DNA of 64,000 nucleotides, taken from Drosophila pseudoobscura. Lineage: Eukaryota > Arthropoda > Insecta > Diptera > Drosophilidae. Made by a program: the position numbers and the translations under genes. The stretch's first letter is position 1. The number at the start of each line of letters is the position of its first letter. Shown here in pieces: positions 49,601 to 62,524 of this stretch. The stretch is from assembly GCF_009870125.1 (NCBI RefSeq), contig NC_046681.1, forward strand, positions 12,971,001 to 13,035,000, in the 5' to 3' direction. The notes below the pieces were generated by a model. That model made no database searches. It was not told the origin of the DNA and saw only the letters and a list, made by a program, of their open reading frames with translations.

Positions 49601-51435
49601 GAAAGTGCACATGGTTGGAGTCCTGCTCGTACAGACAGCTGCTGTTGAAGCCAACTGTTTTACTATTTTTTTGATGGAAATCACGCCGTACTTTCCAAAA
49701 TATTTTTCAAAAAACAATTGCACACTTTCGAGTGCCAATAATGTGTTGGCTTTAATCCTTTAAGTGCTCTTCAGATGACAGCCGGACAATGTTTTTTTTA
49801 TCTTGAAGTTTTACAAATTTGAATAAAAGGCTTTTAAAGCCTGAGTTTATATTATTTCAGGACTATAAAATTAATTAAAGTTGTTAAATTTCTTTGAAAT
49901 CACAGTGACAGCTCCATTTTTAAGCTATTTCAAGATTCGTCAGCACGTGTCAAAGGTGAGCAATATTATTTTCAGCCCTTTGTCCCAGATGATAAGAGTA
50001 AATAACCATTGCGTCTTTCTCTTTTTCATTGGAAACTTCCAGTGAGAGGCAAAGAGAGGAATGTGGCATTCATTTTCGAACATACCCGTAAACAACAGGC
50101 AGCCCCGCACGTCTCGTCACGTAAAAAGGCAAAGCATGGCCGAAAGGCAAAATAAAAGGGCCCAAAGCGCATACAGAGCAACAAACATTGTAAATGGGGT
50201 AAAGGACCAGGCAGACAGGCAGGCAGGCGGTCGGGCAGTCGGGCCAGTCAGCGATAGTAGCAAAAATGTCGCCAAACAAAGCAAAGGGGAAGCGAAAAAC
50301 ACGTTTTAAAATAGGTCACCACGGCGTATGCTTAATGTCTTTGCCACCGACTTTAATGAGCCCGACCTAAGAACGGCAACGAGAGCGACAGACAAAACTG
50401 AATAAAAAGCGAAAAGAGCAGCCAGATTCTAATCAAAGAAAGTAAGTGTCTGGGAGCCATCAAAAGAGAAAATACATAAGATTCTGCATACATCTTGGCG
50501 CATTTCCTCGAGGTTCTTTTTCGTGCCAAGTCTTTTCCTCTGGCTTGCACCGCACGGCTTATGTAGTCAACTTTTGTTATGCCAAAAAGAATACAGAAAA
50601 AAATAATATATGGGTGGAGAAAAATGCGAAGAGCGGGAAGAAACGCATAAAAACTTGTTGAGATTTATCTTGCCACACGCGAAGAACGCTGCAAGTTACA
50701 CACTCAAGCAGCACTCCACCGTGCCACCGTGCCACCGTGCCACTGCAGTGCACTGGGCCACCCCAGCGCAGTGTCGTCATCATCTAACTGCATTAGAGCT
50801 TCCGTTGCATACTTCACGGCGCATATGCCAGTTTATTTATGGCCCTGCCAGCGACTCTCAGCGTAAGCATTTAAGCGCCTTAAAGTATGCAACGCGCACT
50901 GCTTTTGCGCCGCAACTTCTTGCCACTTGTTGTGGCATACGTACATATGTTGTTTCTTTTCGCTGCTCTTGTGCGTGGGCTTACATTATGAAAATCTGTG
51001 GCAACGACAACACTTGACTGACTGAGTAGATACAATAATGTGCCCAAGTGGGAGGAAGTGAGCACATGAGGCTAGCTCAGTCACCAAGTTTACCATGTGG
51101 GTCAAAGGCTCCTCACGAACTACAGGAGTCTTTGGGTTGTAGCCAAACTGAGATACAGTCCATAAAGTCTTTTCAAATGTTTGTAAAAATTTCTAGAAAA
51201 ACAGCAAAAAATATTATTGTTGAATTATTCCTGCCAATAGTGAAAAATGACTATGAATAATTGAATATGTACTTTGACAAACCTTTAACAAAACTCTATG
51301 TATATTGTGACGAGCTCTAAGCGTATTGGCGTGTCCACACAAAACGGAGAATGTCATCATATTGCCATCCAATGAATGTACAATTCCTGTGGCAGCTGTC
51401 CACAAACAACATGCCACGCGCTGTTGAGAAAAACA
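43641..51435. other. Intergenic region, simple repeats
   Basis: No gene supported. Elements are a 12-G run at 45452-45463, CA repeats at about 46950-46963 and 47355-47385, a triple CAGCTG array at 47623-47640, GTGGGTGTGAGTG-type repeats at 47785-47822 and GTTGTT repeats near 47956-47970. Frames such as 46265-46555 and 48737-49060 have weak or non-ATG starts and no recognisable domain. Confidence 0.5.
45452..45463. repeat. 12-base G homopolymer
   Basis: A run of twelve G within a G-rich block (45400-45470). Such runs are rare in Drosophila and error-prone in sequencing. Confidence 0.9.
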
Positions 51436-52066
51436 ATGGCGTACTGCACACAATGTGGACAAAACAATGCACCAACAAAGAGCAAATACAAAACCAAAAT
51501 CACACAAATAAATACACAATACCATGAAGAGCACGGTAAACCGAGCAATAAAATATTCGCTAGCATCGAACAGCATTCACGAAACCATGCACTCATCGAA
51601 GAGAGATCGCTGGGATGCTCCGATATACCAGTACTAGTACCTAAAGTGCATCCACCACTCTGGACAATGGTCAGAAAAATGCTTGGTTGGACTTGGTCGG
51701 AACAAATGTCTGAAAGGGTAAAGCCGTTAAGAGGATATCCTGCAAAGATAAAACAAGCCACGTTGGGATTTATGATTTGTTTTTAAAGCTTTTTCCCCTG
51801 TTTTTCAGAATAATACCGCAAGATGGTCGCTATATTATATCAGCTACAATTATATATGTCCCTGGTATAGACTTAATTCTTTGAGCACCTTTGGAAGGAC
51901 ATCCGCAAAGCTTCGTCGCAGTCTTGTTCTCTTCTACCAACATTCGAAATATGACCCAGATATGCAAAATATTTCGGAGACCGAGATAGGGGGACAAAAG
52001 CATGTGAAAACCCATGGCCAACAATGGGAATGGTGTCAAACAACTGTTGAGTGTAGTGTGTCCTAA
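51436..52066 (+). CDS. Weak candidate two-exon gene, 179 aa
   Basis: An ATG at 51436 in a good Drosophila context (AAACAATGG) opens a frame beginning MAYCTQCGQNN, a CxxC pair resembling half a zinc ribbon. The frame stays open to 51784. If a donor AGG/GTAAAG (51717/51718) is joined to the acceptor TTTTTCAG (ending 51808), the frame continues 86 codons to a stop at 52064-52066, giving exons 51436-51717 and 51809-52066 with a 91-nt intron. I recognise no family, and the composition is not strongly gene-like. Another reading frame after the same acceptor gives a short hydrophobic tail, so the splice choice is uncertain. Frames this long do occur by chance in this window, and long antisense frames overlap it. 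Confidence 0.25.
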
Positions 52067-55000
52067 CTGAGCAGCAAACGCCCAGCAATTTGTATTTGTT
52101 AGAATTTAAATAACCGGAAGCGCTTCTTCCCAGCAGCAGCGGATCTGCAACAGATTCAAGACACAAAACAAAAAAAAGAGGCAAAACCCTGAAACAAAAC
52201 AAATACAAAATGCAAAACGGAAAACGGAAAGCGAAACAGCAACGAATGACACAAAATGCTGTTCCAGTTGGTCCTGTCCCCCCGTGCCATGGCAAATGCA
52301 TTGAGGAGAGCGAAGCTGAACTATCAATAACACTAAAAAGCTTTTTCAAATATTTTCTACCCGTTGTTTTGTCTGTTTGCTTCGCTCTGTGCATTTGTTA
52401 GTTTTTGGTGCAGCATATTTATTATTTCTTTTTATTTATTACTCCAAATGGTTTCCTTTTGCCTCTCTCCTGCTCTCTTCGCTTCGATATATTTAAAAAT
52501 GCAATTTTGCTCGTGTTGAAATGAAAAATATGCTGCATTTGGCTCTACACCAGGGAGAGGCGAGGCGAGAGGACCAGCAGGTTCATGAAATATTTGCCGA
52601 GCTGCATAAGTATTTCAATATTTATTGATAAATGTATCCGATGTTGTGCAGATTTTGGTGTATTTGGCGAATGTGTTTGCTGAGCAGAGAGACTGGCTGG
52701 GAGGGCGTGAAAGTCGTTGGGGAATTGGCCTGCCCATTGCACCAGGCATCCGATGATGATTTTGAGTGCTTGGGGAAAATATTTACATATCTAAAACATA
52801 TATACCTAAGTCAAAAACAGACAGAACAAAATTCTAGGGACTTTACAGATAAATAAAAGCCAAAAAGGTAAATGTTTAAGGCTTTTACTCTTCTTCGGAG
52901 GTTGGAATTCGCTGAACCAACAGTAGAACACCCCCAATAATAGCCCTCTATTTTTTAACGGCCAAGTAAAGCCGATTAAAGAACCGAGAAAAGGCTTTTT
53001 TATAAAACTTAAAGCTTATAATTATTTTTAAATGAAAACGTAATTAGTTTATCCGCACTCACAAGCCGCGCAAAAACCTCACATGCACACGAGTAATTTT
53101 AATTAATTTCAATAAAATAAAAGTACAACAAAATGTTAAACAACCCAGACAAAACGCAAAACCAAAGGAAAAAAGCTGCAAAAACCAAATGTTTCTACAA
53201 TTTCCATTACGTAAAAGTTTGGGCCACTAAGTGGCCGCAAACAAAATTTGTGTGTTTGATGCAACGAACAAACGCAGACATTAAATCAAAATTAAATCGC
53301 AGCTTGAAAAGCAATTTCAGTTTTTTCCGAACCACATTTCCCAACAGATGTTGTTCATGAACAAAAAGGGCATCCAATCAAATATATTTGTATGCATTGA
53401 TAGCTGCCTAAATTCAGTTAATGCAATATCTTGGCCAACAACCAGACAAACAGCAGGACTCAATTACAGAGCACAGGTCTAGGGCCAGTCAATAATCTAA
53501 TTGTACAAAGCAAACCGTATTCAAACCAAATTAGGCCCAGCCATCAGTGCCACGGACCTCGCCAACCATATCAAGACGTACGAGTACGAGTGCGAGTGCG
53601 TGTCAATATTTAATTCAGCAGAGGCCAGTACCTAAACCTTAGTACTCTATCAGTGAAACAATTCCAAATGGATCAGGATGGCAGTTAATTTTGTATGAAT
53701 ATATAATATGCTGAGTAATATGCTAAATAAGTAATCCTAACAGCATTCATATTCGCAAAGGTGATCTGGTATTATAATTATCGCTGTAATGCTAAACTTA
53801 TAAAAGAAATTACTTAAAAAATATCTCAGAAATACATAAGCCTTTACTTTTCATGAATACCGATTCTATTTAATATCTTATTTACTTTAAGATATGAGTT
53901 TCGCAACTTTCAGATAGCTACTGTCTTTTTGTACTTTGCACGGGACAAAAATGAGAGATCACTTCTTCATATTTGGAGTTTGCAATATAACTTTTGCATA
54001 AATTAAAAATCGCCATTTGGTGCAATTTCAATATTTTCAATCGACATCTGCAACGCGGAGATCCACAAAAGTTGATGGATTGAAAAGGATTTTTGAAGTT
54101 TTCTACCATTTTTATTGGTTCTTAATCTTTGCCATCTTAAAACTCTTTCTTTTGTTTGTTATGGTCCTATTTTTAGCCGCTGATTATACTACGCCTGTTG
54201 TATAAGCCGCACTGCATGTGTACTCGCAATTACTAGTAGATGCACATGGAAGAGCCAGCGCCCTGCTGAAAGTGCTCCGCACTCGTGCGTATTGATGTCG
54301 GGGTCTTTGACAAAAAATATTTAGGCGCTCCAAAGACTCTGGCAAATTTCAACCTTGGCCTGGGCAGGACAGTGCTGTCCAGGGAAAAGCCATCTAAAGT
54401 GTTGCAACCAGCCCTTCCATGGATGGGTGTTTATCCGTGTGTATCTGTGAGGGGGGGACATGTGCCCGACCGTACGCTTTATCTGACCGAGCGGGTCAAG
54501 CATCAGTTCATTTTATTGACATAAATGTTTATGTTTATTTGTCTTTGTTTAAGCATTAATGTTTATTGTATTGTTGATCCCGCCTGCGCCGTCCGTCCTT
54601 GATGCTCTTATTCCTGTATGTATTGCGCAAATAAAGCCCAAAAACAACCATCAAACAAATATACAAAAGTCGAGTGTGTTTTACAAGTGTTTGTGCGATA
54701 CTTCCTCTCATCCCTCACGTTGTTTTTGTGAGTTCGTGTGCTTGTCGTGTGATTTTTAAATTGATTTAATTAAATGCTGTTGTTGTTGCTATTAAACGTT
54801 GTATAATTATATTAATTCCGGACAGTGTAAATAATATATACATATTTACACAAGTAATCATAGTGATGGGACTTTAATTATAATTATTAATTAAACCGTT
54901 CGTAGTCCTTGTTGCGTTATCTTTGGTTTGCAACCCTTTCGGACATTGATATTTTCAAGAATATTCCTTAATATTTTATTTTTGTATATTTTTTTAAGGT

Positions 55001-55522
55001 TCTTTGATATTTCATTTAAACATATTATATAAATTCCTTATTATTAATTTTTAGTTTTTTTATAAGCTAAAGGACTCTAAAGGACAAAGCTTTGACTGAT
55101 AAAAGCTTGGCAGAGTAGAGAACTTTGAAAAAGCAGGGAAAACTTTGTGTTCTAAAAGCGTATGCCAGCTTTTTCTTAAGCTAATAGGCGCTTTGAAAAG
55201 CCTTTAAGGTATTATACATAAACTAAGAGCCATCAGAACCATTGAGTAAAATATGTGATATGCTTTGGAGAACATACAAGAGATTCCAACCAATATAGCG
55301 AAATCGAATAAGACACCACACCAAAGGAAACGATTATGATCAAAGGGACTTTGAACAAGATGTACTCGAATTTGTTGTTCTTCAGTTGATCTACAGAATG
55401 GGGATAAAGCTTTTTTGGATAAGGAAGTATAACAATTACACTGTGAAAAGCCGAATAAGCATTTTGAAATAATCGAATAAGATTACTACTCGCAGGAATC
55501 CCAGGCCCCAGCCCAAGAACTG
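52067..55522. other. Intergenic region, no gene seen
   Basis: AT-rich, with frames under about 80 codons in the sense relevant to neither flank. A GAGTAC/GAGTGC-type run lies at about 53581-53602. A purine/AT-rich stretch at 54780-55060 has no coding signal. The last part leads into the 3' end of Hasp. Confidence 0.55.
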
Positions 55523-55543
55523 TTTATTCGACGAACATTTATT
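55523..55543 (-). terminator. Two poly(A) signals of Hasp
   Basis: Read on the minus strand, AATAAA occurs at 55538-55543 and again at 55523-55528. They lie 215-235 nt after the Hasp stop codon (55758-55760). Either could end the transcript. Confidence 0.65.
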
Positions 55544-55757
55544 AATAGTAAAATGATGGGCCGTTAGACAATTACAATTAAATTTCGAATCGCAAGAATG
55601 TCAGTGTATTAGTAAGTTAGTATACGCGTGAGACTGTGAGCCTTGAATGTGCATTAGTTAGTACATATGTATTAGTATCACTTTGATTTAACTCATTAAC
55701 TTACTAAACGGCCGCTCGCTCAGCTGCTAGCTGCTGCTTCGTTGTGGTATCCTCCAC

Positions 55758-58700
55758 TCAACCCATGGTGTTGGACACATGCTTGTTGGAGCCGACAGTG
55801 CCGGGCGGAGGTGCATCGTTGGTGACGCACGTGGGTATGGCGCTCGACCACTTGCCGTTCTTCATGCACTTGAGGACCTTGGAGCCGCGCAGCTCGAGGC
55901 CAGCGTCACAGGTGAAGGTGATGCTCTCGCCGATGGCGTAGTAGAACTTGACCGAGGACATGCGGCCGCTGATGACGGTGCCTGGATACGAACAGGCCTG
56001 TACGCACTTCGGCAGACCGCCCGACCAGCGGCCGTTATCCTGACAGGCAATTATTGGCTGACCTTGCATCATGTACTCCGGGTTGCAATTGAACTGGACC
56101 ACATCGCCGGCACGGTAAGGTGCCGAGCCCTGGGCGTAACCGTTTTGCGGCGCACCGGGATTATCGCACTGCACCTCAACACATGTGGGGAATGGGGCCG
56201 ACCATTCGCCCGTCGGGTTACAGATGGCCTCCGAAGGGCCTCGCAAGCCGTAACCCGACGAGCACGAGAACGCCGCGCGCCCGCCCACCTCCCGCGACAG
56301 CACGGAGACGCGCGGCGAGCTCACATTGTTCGGCAGCGGTATATCTCCGCACTCGACGCTCTCGCAAACCGGCAACGGTGCGCTCCAATTGCCACTCGGC
56401 AAGCAAAACAGCTCCGATGCGCCAATCAACGAGTTGCCATTGGCACAGGACAACAGCACGCGTGTGCTCAGCTTCGTGTCGTTCGTGTTCACGATCAGGC
56501 CCCTTCGTATCGGTATCTCCGGGCAGTTGATCGCCTTGACCACCACCTCGACGGCGTGCTCGTGCCTCGCCGGGGTCATGCACGAGTAGAATCCTGTGTC
56601 GTCGTGGCTGGCATCGAAAATGCTCAGCCGATACTCCAGCGATGAGTCCCGGCCCGCATCCGCCTCGGTCACCCAGCCCTCCGTGTAGTTCCTGAAAGAG
56701 CCAATATAACCATTTTCAGATCCCATCAAGCTAAATTGCTCAATCCTCGGGATACCCACTTGTGCACGTGACTGACATTCCATTTGGGATTGCCGAAGCG
56801 CCGCATCCACAGGCACTCCATGTGCAGCGTGGTGCCCGGGTAGACAATCAGTTTGCCATCATTGCTCTGGGCAATGGGTCCATTCTGGTGGCGAAACAGG
56901 ATAGTGGGTGCCTTTTCCACTGCAATAAAAAGGATTCAGATGAACTGGCACTCGGCAAATCCGGCAGTTAACCCACTCGCATAGTCGTTCTCCTGATTCA
57001 GGCCTGAGCACACGGGCTTTGTGTTTGTCCATTCCGAATGAATGCAAGTGCGCTCGTGGCTCCCAGTCATGGAAAACTTGCCAATATCGACACACCTGCA
57101 AGAAAAGTATAGTGAGGTATAGTGAGTATTCAACCAGAAATCGAATAGTATATGTATCACCTGGAGATTATAGTAGCTCCTGGGGGAAAGTCTACAACAT
57201 CTTCACGGATCTCAAGATCATTGTAAAAGCTAACCACATTCGCTTCGTTGTTCTTGAACACGCACGTGCCGTTCTCTGGCAAAAGAATGCATAAATATGG
57301 CACTTAGATCAAAGGGGACAGTCGTCTTACCGCAATTGTAGGATCGTCCTATCCACAGTCCGTTGTCGCAGATAATGCGCCATGTCTGCCGATCCCCAGC
57401 CGCATTTGGTATGCAATTAAAGAAGATCTCTGTGCCGCTCTCGTACATTCCATCAATATCAACATGAGGATCAGTATTTCTACAAAGATAAGGACAAACT
57501 GATGATGGCCTGAGGGAATCAATCCATTCCGATACTCACTTGTAAACCAAGGCGCCGTCGGTTAGCATAGGCGGGCCACACATTTTCAAGTCATCATGGT
57601 CATGCTCGTCCGTGTTGTTGTCATGATGATCGTGATCGTTGTCCAGCTCATTGTGCTCCACCTTGGGATGCGGCGTGGGTGTGGCATGTTCGAGCTCCTC
57701 GCGGGACCTACGCATCCCCGACTCGCAGGGTATACTGGGTGGCGTGAGGACGCCCTTGTGGCATGACATCTCAATGGGATTGGCATTGGTGGAGAGCTCA
57801 CACCTCACGTTGACTGTGCTCCCATGGCCGATGGTAAGACCTGCCCGGTAACCGCCCTGTGGGGATTTTATGGAACAGTTATTCGGAAATCAATTGGTTG
57901 ATGGCGCACTCTCACATCATAGATGACACCCGGAATGTTGGGCAGTGTACAAGGCACGGAGGTGCACTCGGAGAAAGCGGCCACCGACCAGGAACCATGA
58001 GCACAACGCAGCTGAGCCAAGCCCTGAAAGCACAAGGAAAATTAAATGAGTTGAACCCTCCTCAAATATGGGATAAGCCACCTGTATGTTGAAGCCATCT
58101 TCGCACTCCAGGGTCACGAACTCATTGGACTGGATCTCCTCGTAGGTGGACAGCGGCGTCAGAGATGGTTTATCACTCAGCTGCTTCGTGTGCGGCTCCA
58201 CCTTGTAGTACTGGCCATGCTCGACGGCTGGCACCAGGCATGGGGCCGACATACATCGCGGGGTCTCGGGCTTCCAGATTCCGCGTATGCAGCGGGCCGT
58301 GGCATTCTCCCCCTTAATGTTCAGCTTGAATCCCGCATTGCACTCCAGCTGGAGCATGATGCCCACGGAATTTCGTCCCGGCACCTTGCCCGGTCGCACC
58401 GTGGTAATGTTGGCAAACGAATCCCAGTCGAGATCCTCGCAGGGTCCGCGAATACGCTTACCCCCAGCACCTTTACCAGCCTCGCCCCCGTCACTGGTGT
58501 CCACATCGGCATCGGGCAGCGTGGCGGACGGTGGAGGGGAGCCTGAGCCAATGCTCGTACTCCGCTTTCGACGCCGTCCCACGATCTGGGACTTTAGCTG
58601 TTCGATGAAGGAGAGTGTCGTGTTCGGGTGATACTTCCTTGATGCCGCTCGAGGCGGTGACCCGTTGGCTAGTGGCGCCTCATTGGAGCTATGGTCTATG

Positions 58701-61700
58701 GACTGGGTGTGGGTGTGGGTTCGCGAGCTCTGATTGATGTTGGGCAGAGGCACTACTCCGCCAGTTCGATAATCGTTTCTATCCTCAAAGTCATTGGCCT
58801 CGTTAGGGCTGTGCCACTTGTGCGTGGTCTTGCCTCGCATCATGACCATCTCTGGATTGTTCGGACGGTTGGCACTGTTGTGATCGTACCAGAGTCCATC
58901 GTGGGCGTGCAGCTTCTGATAAATCCTGTTGTGGCCCAGCATTTTGCGCACATAACGCTGATAGCGCTCCTTGATGGTCTGATAGTACTTGGAATAGGCC
59001 AGATCCAGGTCCGTGGGATTGGGGCTGCGCTTTACCCGGTGCGATGAGGTCCCAGCTAGAATGAACACTGCTGGAAAAGACCTACTTGAGATGCGACCGG
59101 AGATACTTACCTCCCTCCAAATGGTTTTGGTGTTCCGCCAGTTCGCGTTGCAGTTGTCGCTGTCTTTGCAGCAGATATACGGATCTCAATTGACGCAGCT
59201 GCAGGGAGCGACGTCGACGGCGATTCCAACGGAGTCGAGGATGCTGGCCCAGTAGACACTGCGGAAGATCCAGGGGACGCCATTTACCACCCACGCAAGT
59301 GGCACCCGGCGGACCAACCTGTTGGAGGAGGGAGAGGGAAACATCAGCTTCAAAGGACTTTGATATCTAAAGTTTTTTTGGTGGCTTACCTCCAGGACAT
59401 ATCCCTTGTCACAGTCATACATGATCTGTTTGTTGTTGACAATCTTCTTGACATACGGCCGGTAGTCGTAGAGCCCCATGTTGCCCACCAGCAGAACCTT
59501 TCCGTTGGGTATGTAGCCCGGAAACGAGCAGAAGACCTCATCGCACTTTGGCGTCTCCCCCGTCCAATTGCCAAATGAACAGGTGAGCACGTAATCATGC
59601 GGATCGGTGACATCCTTGCCCTCTGGGCTGACTAGCTTGAACCCATCCTTGCACTTGAAGCGCGCCTTCATGCCGTGCTCCGTCTTGGGGGCCATCACCA
59701 TGCCATGCTTGGGAGGACGCGGCATGCTCTTGCAGCGGGCCGGAATGCAGCGTGGTATGATGCTCCAGGTGCCGTTGTTGCAGGTCGGCGGACTCAACAA
59801 TGAGACGGGAAACTCGTAGTTCTCATCGCACTTCACCTCCAGCGCAGTGCCGTGCTTGACCTTCTCAACTCCGCCCAGGGTTTGGGTGGGCGACTGGGTT
59901 GTGGTCGTTGTGGGCGTGACAATTGTCGTTCCGTTCTCGTCTGTGGTTATTTCGATGGGAATGACATAGCCCTGCGATATGGTGGGAACCACGCAGGGAG
60001 CCAGACACTCGGGCAAGGCATTGCGCCAGCGCCCATCGATCTGGCAGACACTCGACCCCAAGCCGTTGATCATCATCTCGGGCTGGCAGCGGAAGATGAT
60101 GCTGGCGCCGAGGCCAGTGCCCGCCTCAATGTTCTCGATCCAGCCGTTGTACAGGACACCAGGATGTCCGCAATTGATCTCTGGCAGGTTCAAGGTTCAA
60201 GCATTATCTTTGGGTACTCTGAGAGCATGAACGGCTTACCCTTGCAGGTGGGCAGGGTTCCGCTCCATTTGCGATCGGCACCGCAGCGACTGGAGCTCTC
60301 GCCGACCAGGGTGTAGCCGTAACGGCACTCGTAGCTCACAACCGAATTGTAGGCCAGGGTGGTGTAGGTGGCCTTGCCGTTCTTGGGATTCTCCGGCGTG
60401 GGGCAGACCACAGAGGTCACCACTGGAGAAAGGGTTGGAGAGTGGAGAGTGAAGAGTGGAGAAGGAAGTTAGCAATGAACTGGCAAGGGAAGCAGTTGGG
60501 GCAAGGCTAAGGGTAAAAGTTACCACAAATCTTCGAAAAAAGCCATTCTTGGAAGGATCCACCAAATAAAACAACTGTGAGCGTTTTGGTTTCGTTTAAA
60601 TGTTTGATTTTCATTTTGTTTTTGCTTAAGATTTGCGGTAACTTTTATTTATTCAATCAACATTAATAGGCCAACAACAACAACAAGGTTTTTGCATTAA
60701 AATTTGAACAATCTGTCGGTAACGCTAGGATCAATAGATAGATGGATATTCAGGAAGGTTTTCAACAAGACTGAAAGGAGCCCTGATCAAAGTACGAGTA
60801 CGGGTTAATTTTTTCTTTTTGTCTTAATAATTGGCTCGGGGACGTCTCCCCAGATCTCTAACTGGTTGCCTGCTTGCATTACGGAAATTCAAAAGGGTGT
60901 GCCTCGTGCTTAGGACAACGACGCTTGGGTTGTGGTTACATTTGCGCTATCCGCTTCAGAGGAGGAATGGAGTTCAAAGGGAGTTCAAATTACAATCACC
61001 ACCGATCCAATCAAGTCCAACAAAATACTCACAGACACACGTTGGCAGCTCCTTGGGCGTCCACGAGCCATCCGACTGGCAGTAGCGCTCGTGCTTGCCC
61101 ACCAGCTCGTAGCCGGTGCCACAATTGTAGGTGATCTTGCAACCGTACGTATAGCACTCGCCGGCATGCCAGCCATAGGCCGGATCCGGTGGCTGGCCAC
61201 AGGAGCGGGCTAAAAAAGGGTTAACCCAAGAACAGAATTTACACCAAAAGTAGCTTACGGAGTAACTTGAACTTACGTTCACATTGTATATCGGGTCCAT
61301 ACCAGCTGGCCTGGTTATCGATGGCCAGACACTTGGCCCTAGGAAATCCATTGGTCACATAGCCCGTATGGCAATGGTACTGCACCGTCGAGTCCAGGTC
61401 GAATGTCTCCTGCTCGGGCAGGGCCGAGTTCCGTGCATGCTCGATCTGTGGTGGCTTCAGGCAGTAAACTGCCCAAGAAACACGAATTAAAAATTGAAAT
61501 TAATAGTGCAATTTGTTCACTTACTGTTCTGCTTGCAGGCTGGCTCGGCGCCCGCCCAGTTGCCGTCGGCTTGGCACAGACGGCTCTGCAGTCCCACCAC
61601 ATGATAGCCGTGGGGACAGGCATAGGAGGCACGGGCACCAAAGTGGCGACCGGCCACGGTGACCTGGCCCAGAGTAGGTTGAGCCAGTTCCGGGCACTCT

Positions 61701-62524
61701 CGGTCTAAAAACAAAAGACACAGTGAGAAATGGAACCGGAAACCAAAGGTATGTCCATGGCCTACCCGGCTTGATGCAGGAGTTGCCGCAGACGCCGTCG
61801 CACAAGCACTTCTTCTTCTTGCTCTTGCAGTCCTCGTCCGAGGAGCATTTTCTCAAGCACTTCTGCCCCAAGAGCGTAGCCTGCTCCTCATCCCTGGGAC
61901 ACTCGGTGGAGGGTGAGTTGCGAGGGTTCTTGTAGACGCGTCCGTCATCGTCGGATTCCAGGGAGTCATCGTCCTCATCCCAATCGTCGTCGTCGTCGTC
62001 CTGTTGGGGGATCTCTGTGGTGGTCTGGACACTAGTACCAGTTGTGCTGGTGGGCACAGAAATCACTGCAAGAAAACAGTTTAAAATAGATCAACAAATG
62101 CCCGTGGACAGCTGTTGCCAGCGCCAACCCCCAAGCACAACAGCAGCAACCCCCTATCGAGTGTTCTGTTGTGATTCCGGATTCGTTGTCGTTGTCGTTG
62201 TCCCTCTCTTTGTTTTGTTCCGCCTTGCTTGGTGGCAAAAACATTGACCTATTTCCCCCGATGCCTGCTCCAGATGTGAGTCGTTTCCAGCATCATTCGG
62301 GACCTGCGCATTGTCCGCCTGCTTATATAATCCCAGCAGCATATACATTTTTCTGCCAATTCACATGGAAAATTCTACAATTTCAAGCCAGTTTTTCATT
62401 CACCAGATTCTGTTTTCCCCCTCCTAAACTCCCTTTTGAGCAGTTAGATTAATTTTTTAAATTAATTATAACCTTTGTACACCAGAATGGTGGCCACCAG
62501 ACACTGCAGCAGCAGACGATTCAT
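55758..62524 (-). CDS. Hasp: Hig-anchoring scaffold protein: WAP, CCP and Ig synaptic matrix protein
   Basis: Sixteen coding exons with GT-AG borders and compatible phases: 62473-62524, 61766-62065, 61525-61704, 61277-61468, 61033-61209, 60240-60422, 59390-60180, 59111-59318, 58082-59070, 57916-58023, 57540-57856, 57331-57479, 57161-57275, 56977-57095, 56760-56919 and 55758-56691, totalling 1,657 aa. The order is signal peptide (1 to about 18), poly-Asp stretch (about 40-58), eight-cysteine WAP domain (C73-C114) and CCP/sushi domains, the first four each on one phase-1 exon. A non-CCP segment (about 650-900) has dibasic sites, and more CCPs follow. Then come an Ig domain (C1329 and C1384, with DDTGFYSC) and four C-terminal CCPs, about 17 CCPs in all. 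Known: Drosophila Hasp is secreted into cholinergic synaptic clefts and is needed to localise Hikaru genki; Ig followed by CCPs is the Hig-like core. Start: the only ATG giving a signal peptide. Confidence 0.9.

Noticed and set aside
51357-52394. Antisense frames of 134 and 173 codons
   Set aside because: They are hydrophobic, Cys/Phe-rich translations typical of reversed A/C-rich DNA. They were considered as an alternative to the weak plus-strand candidate but have no start context or splice evidence.
55779-56645. 288-codon open frame on the plus strand
   Set aside because: It lies entirely antisense to the last Hasp exon. Its Arg/Ala/His-rich translation is what the GC-rich sense codons produce when reversed, with no domain and no promoter.
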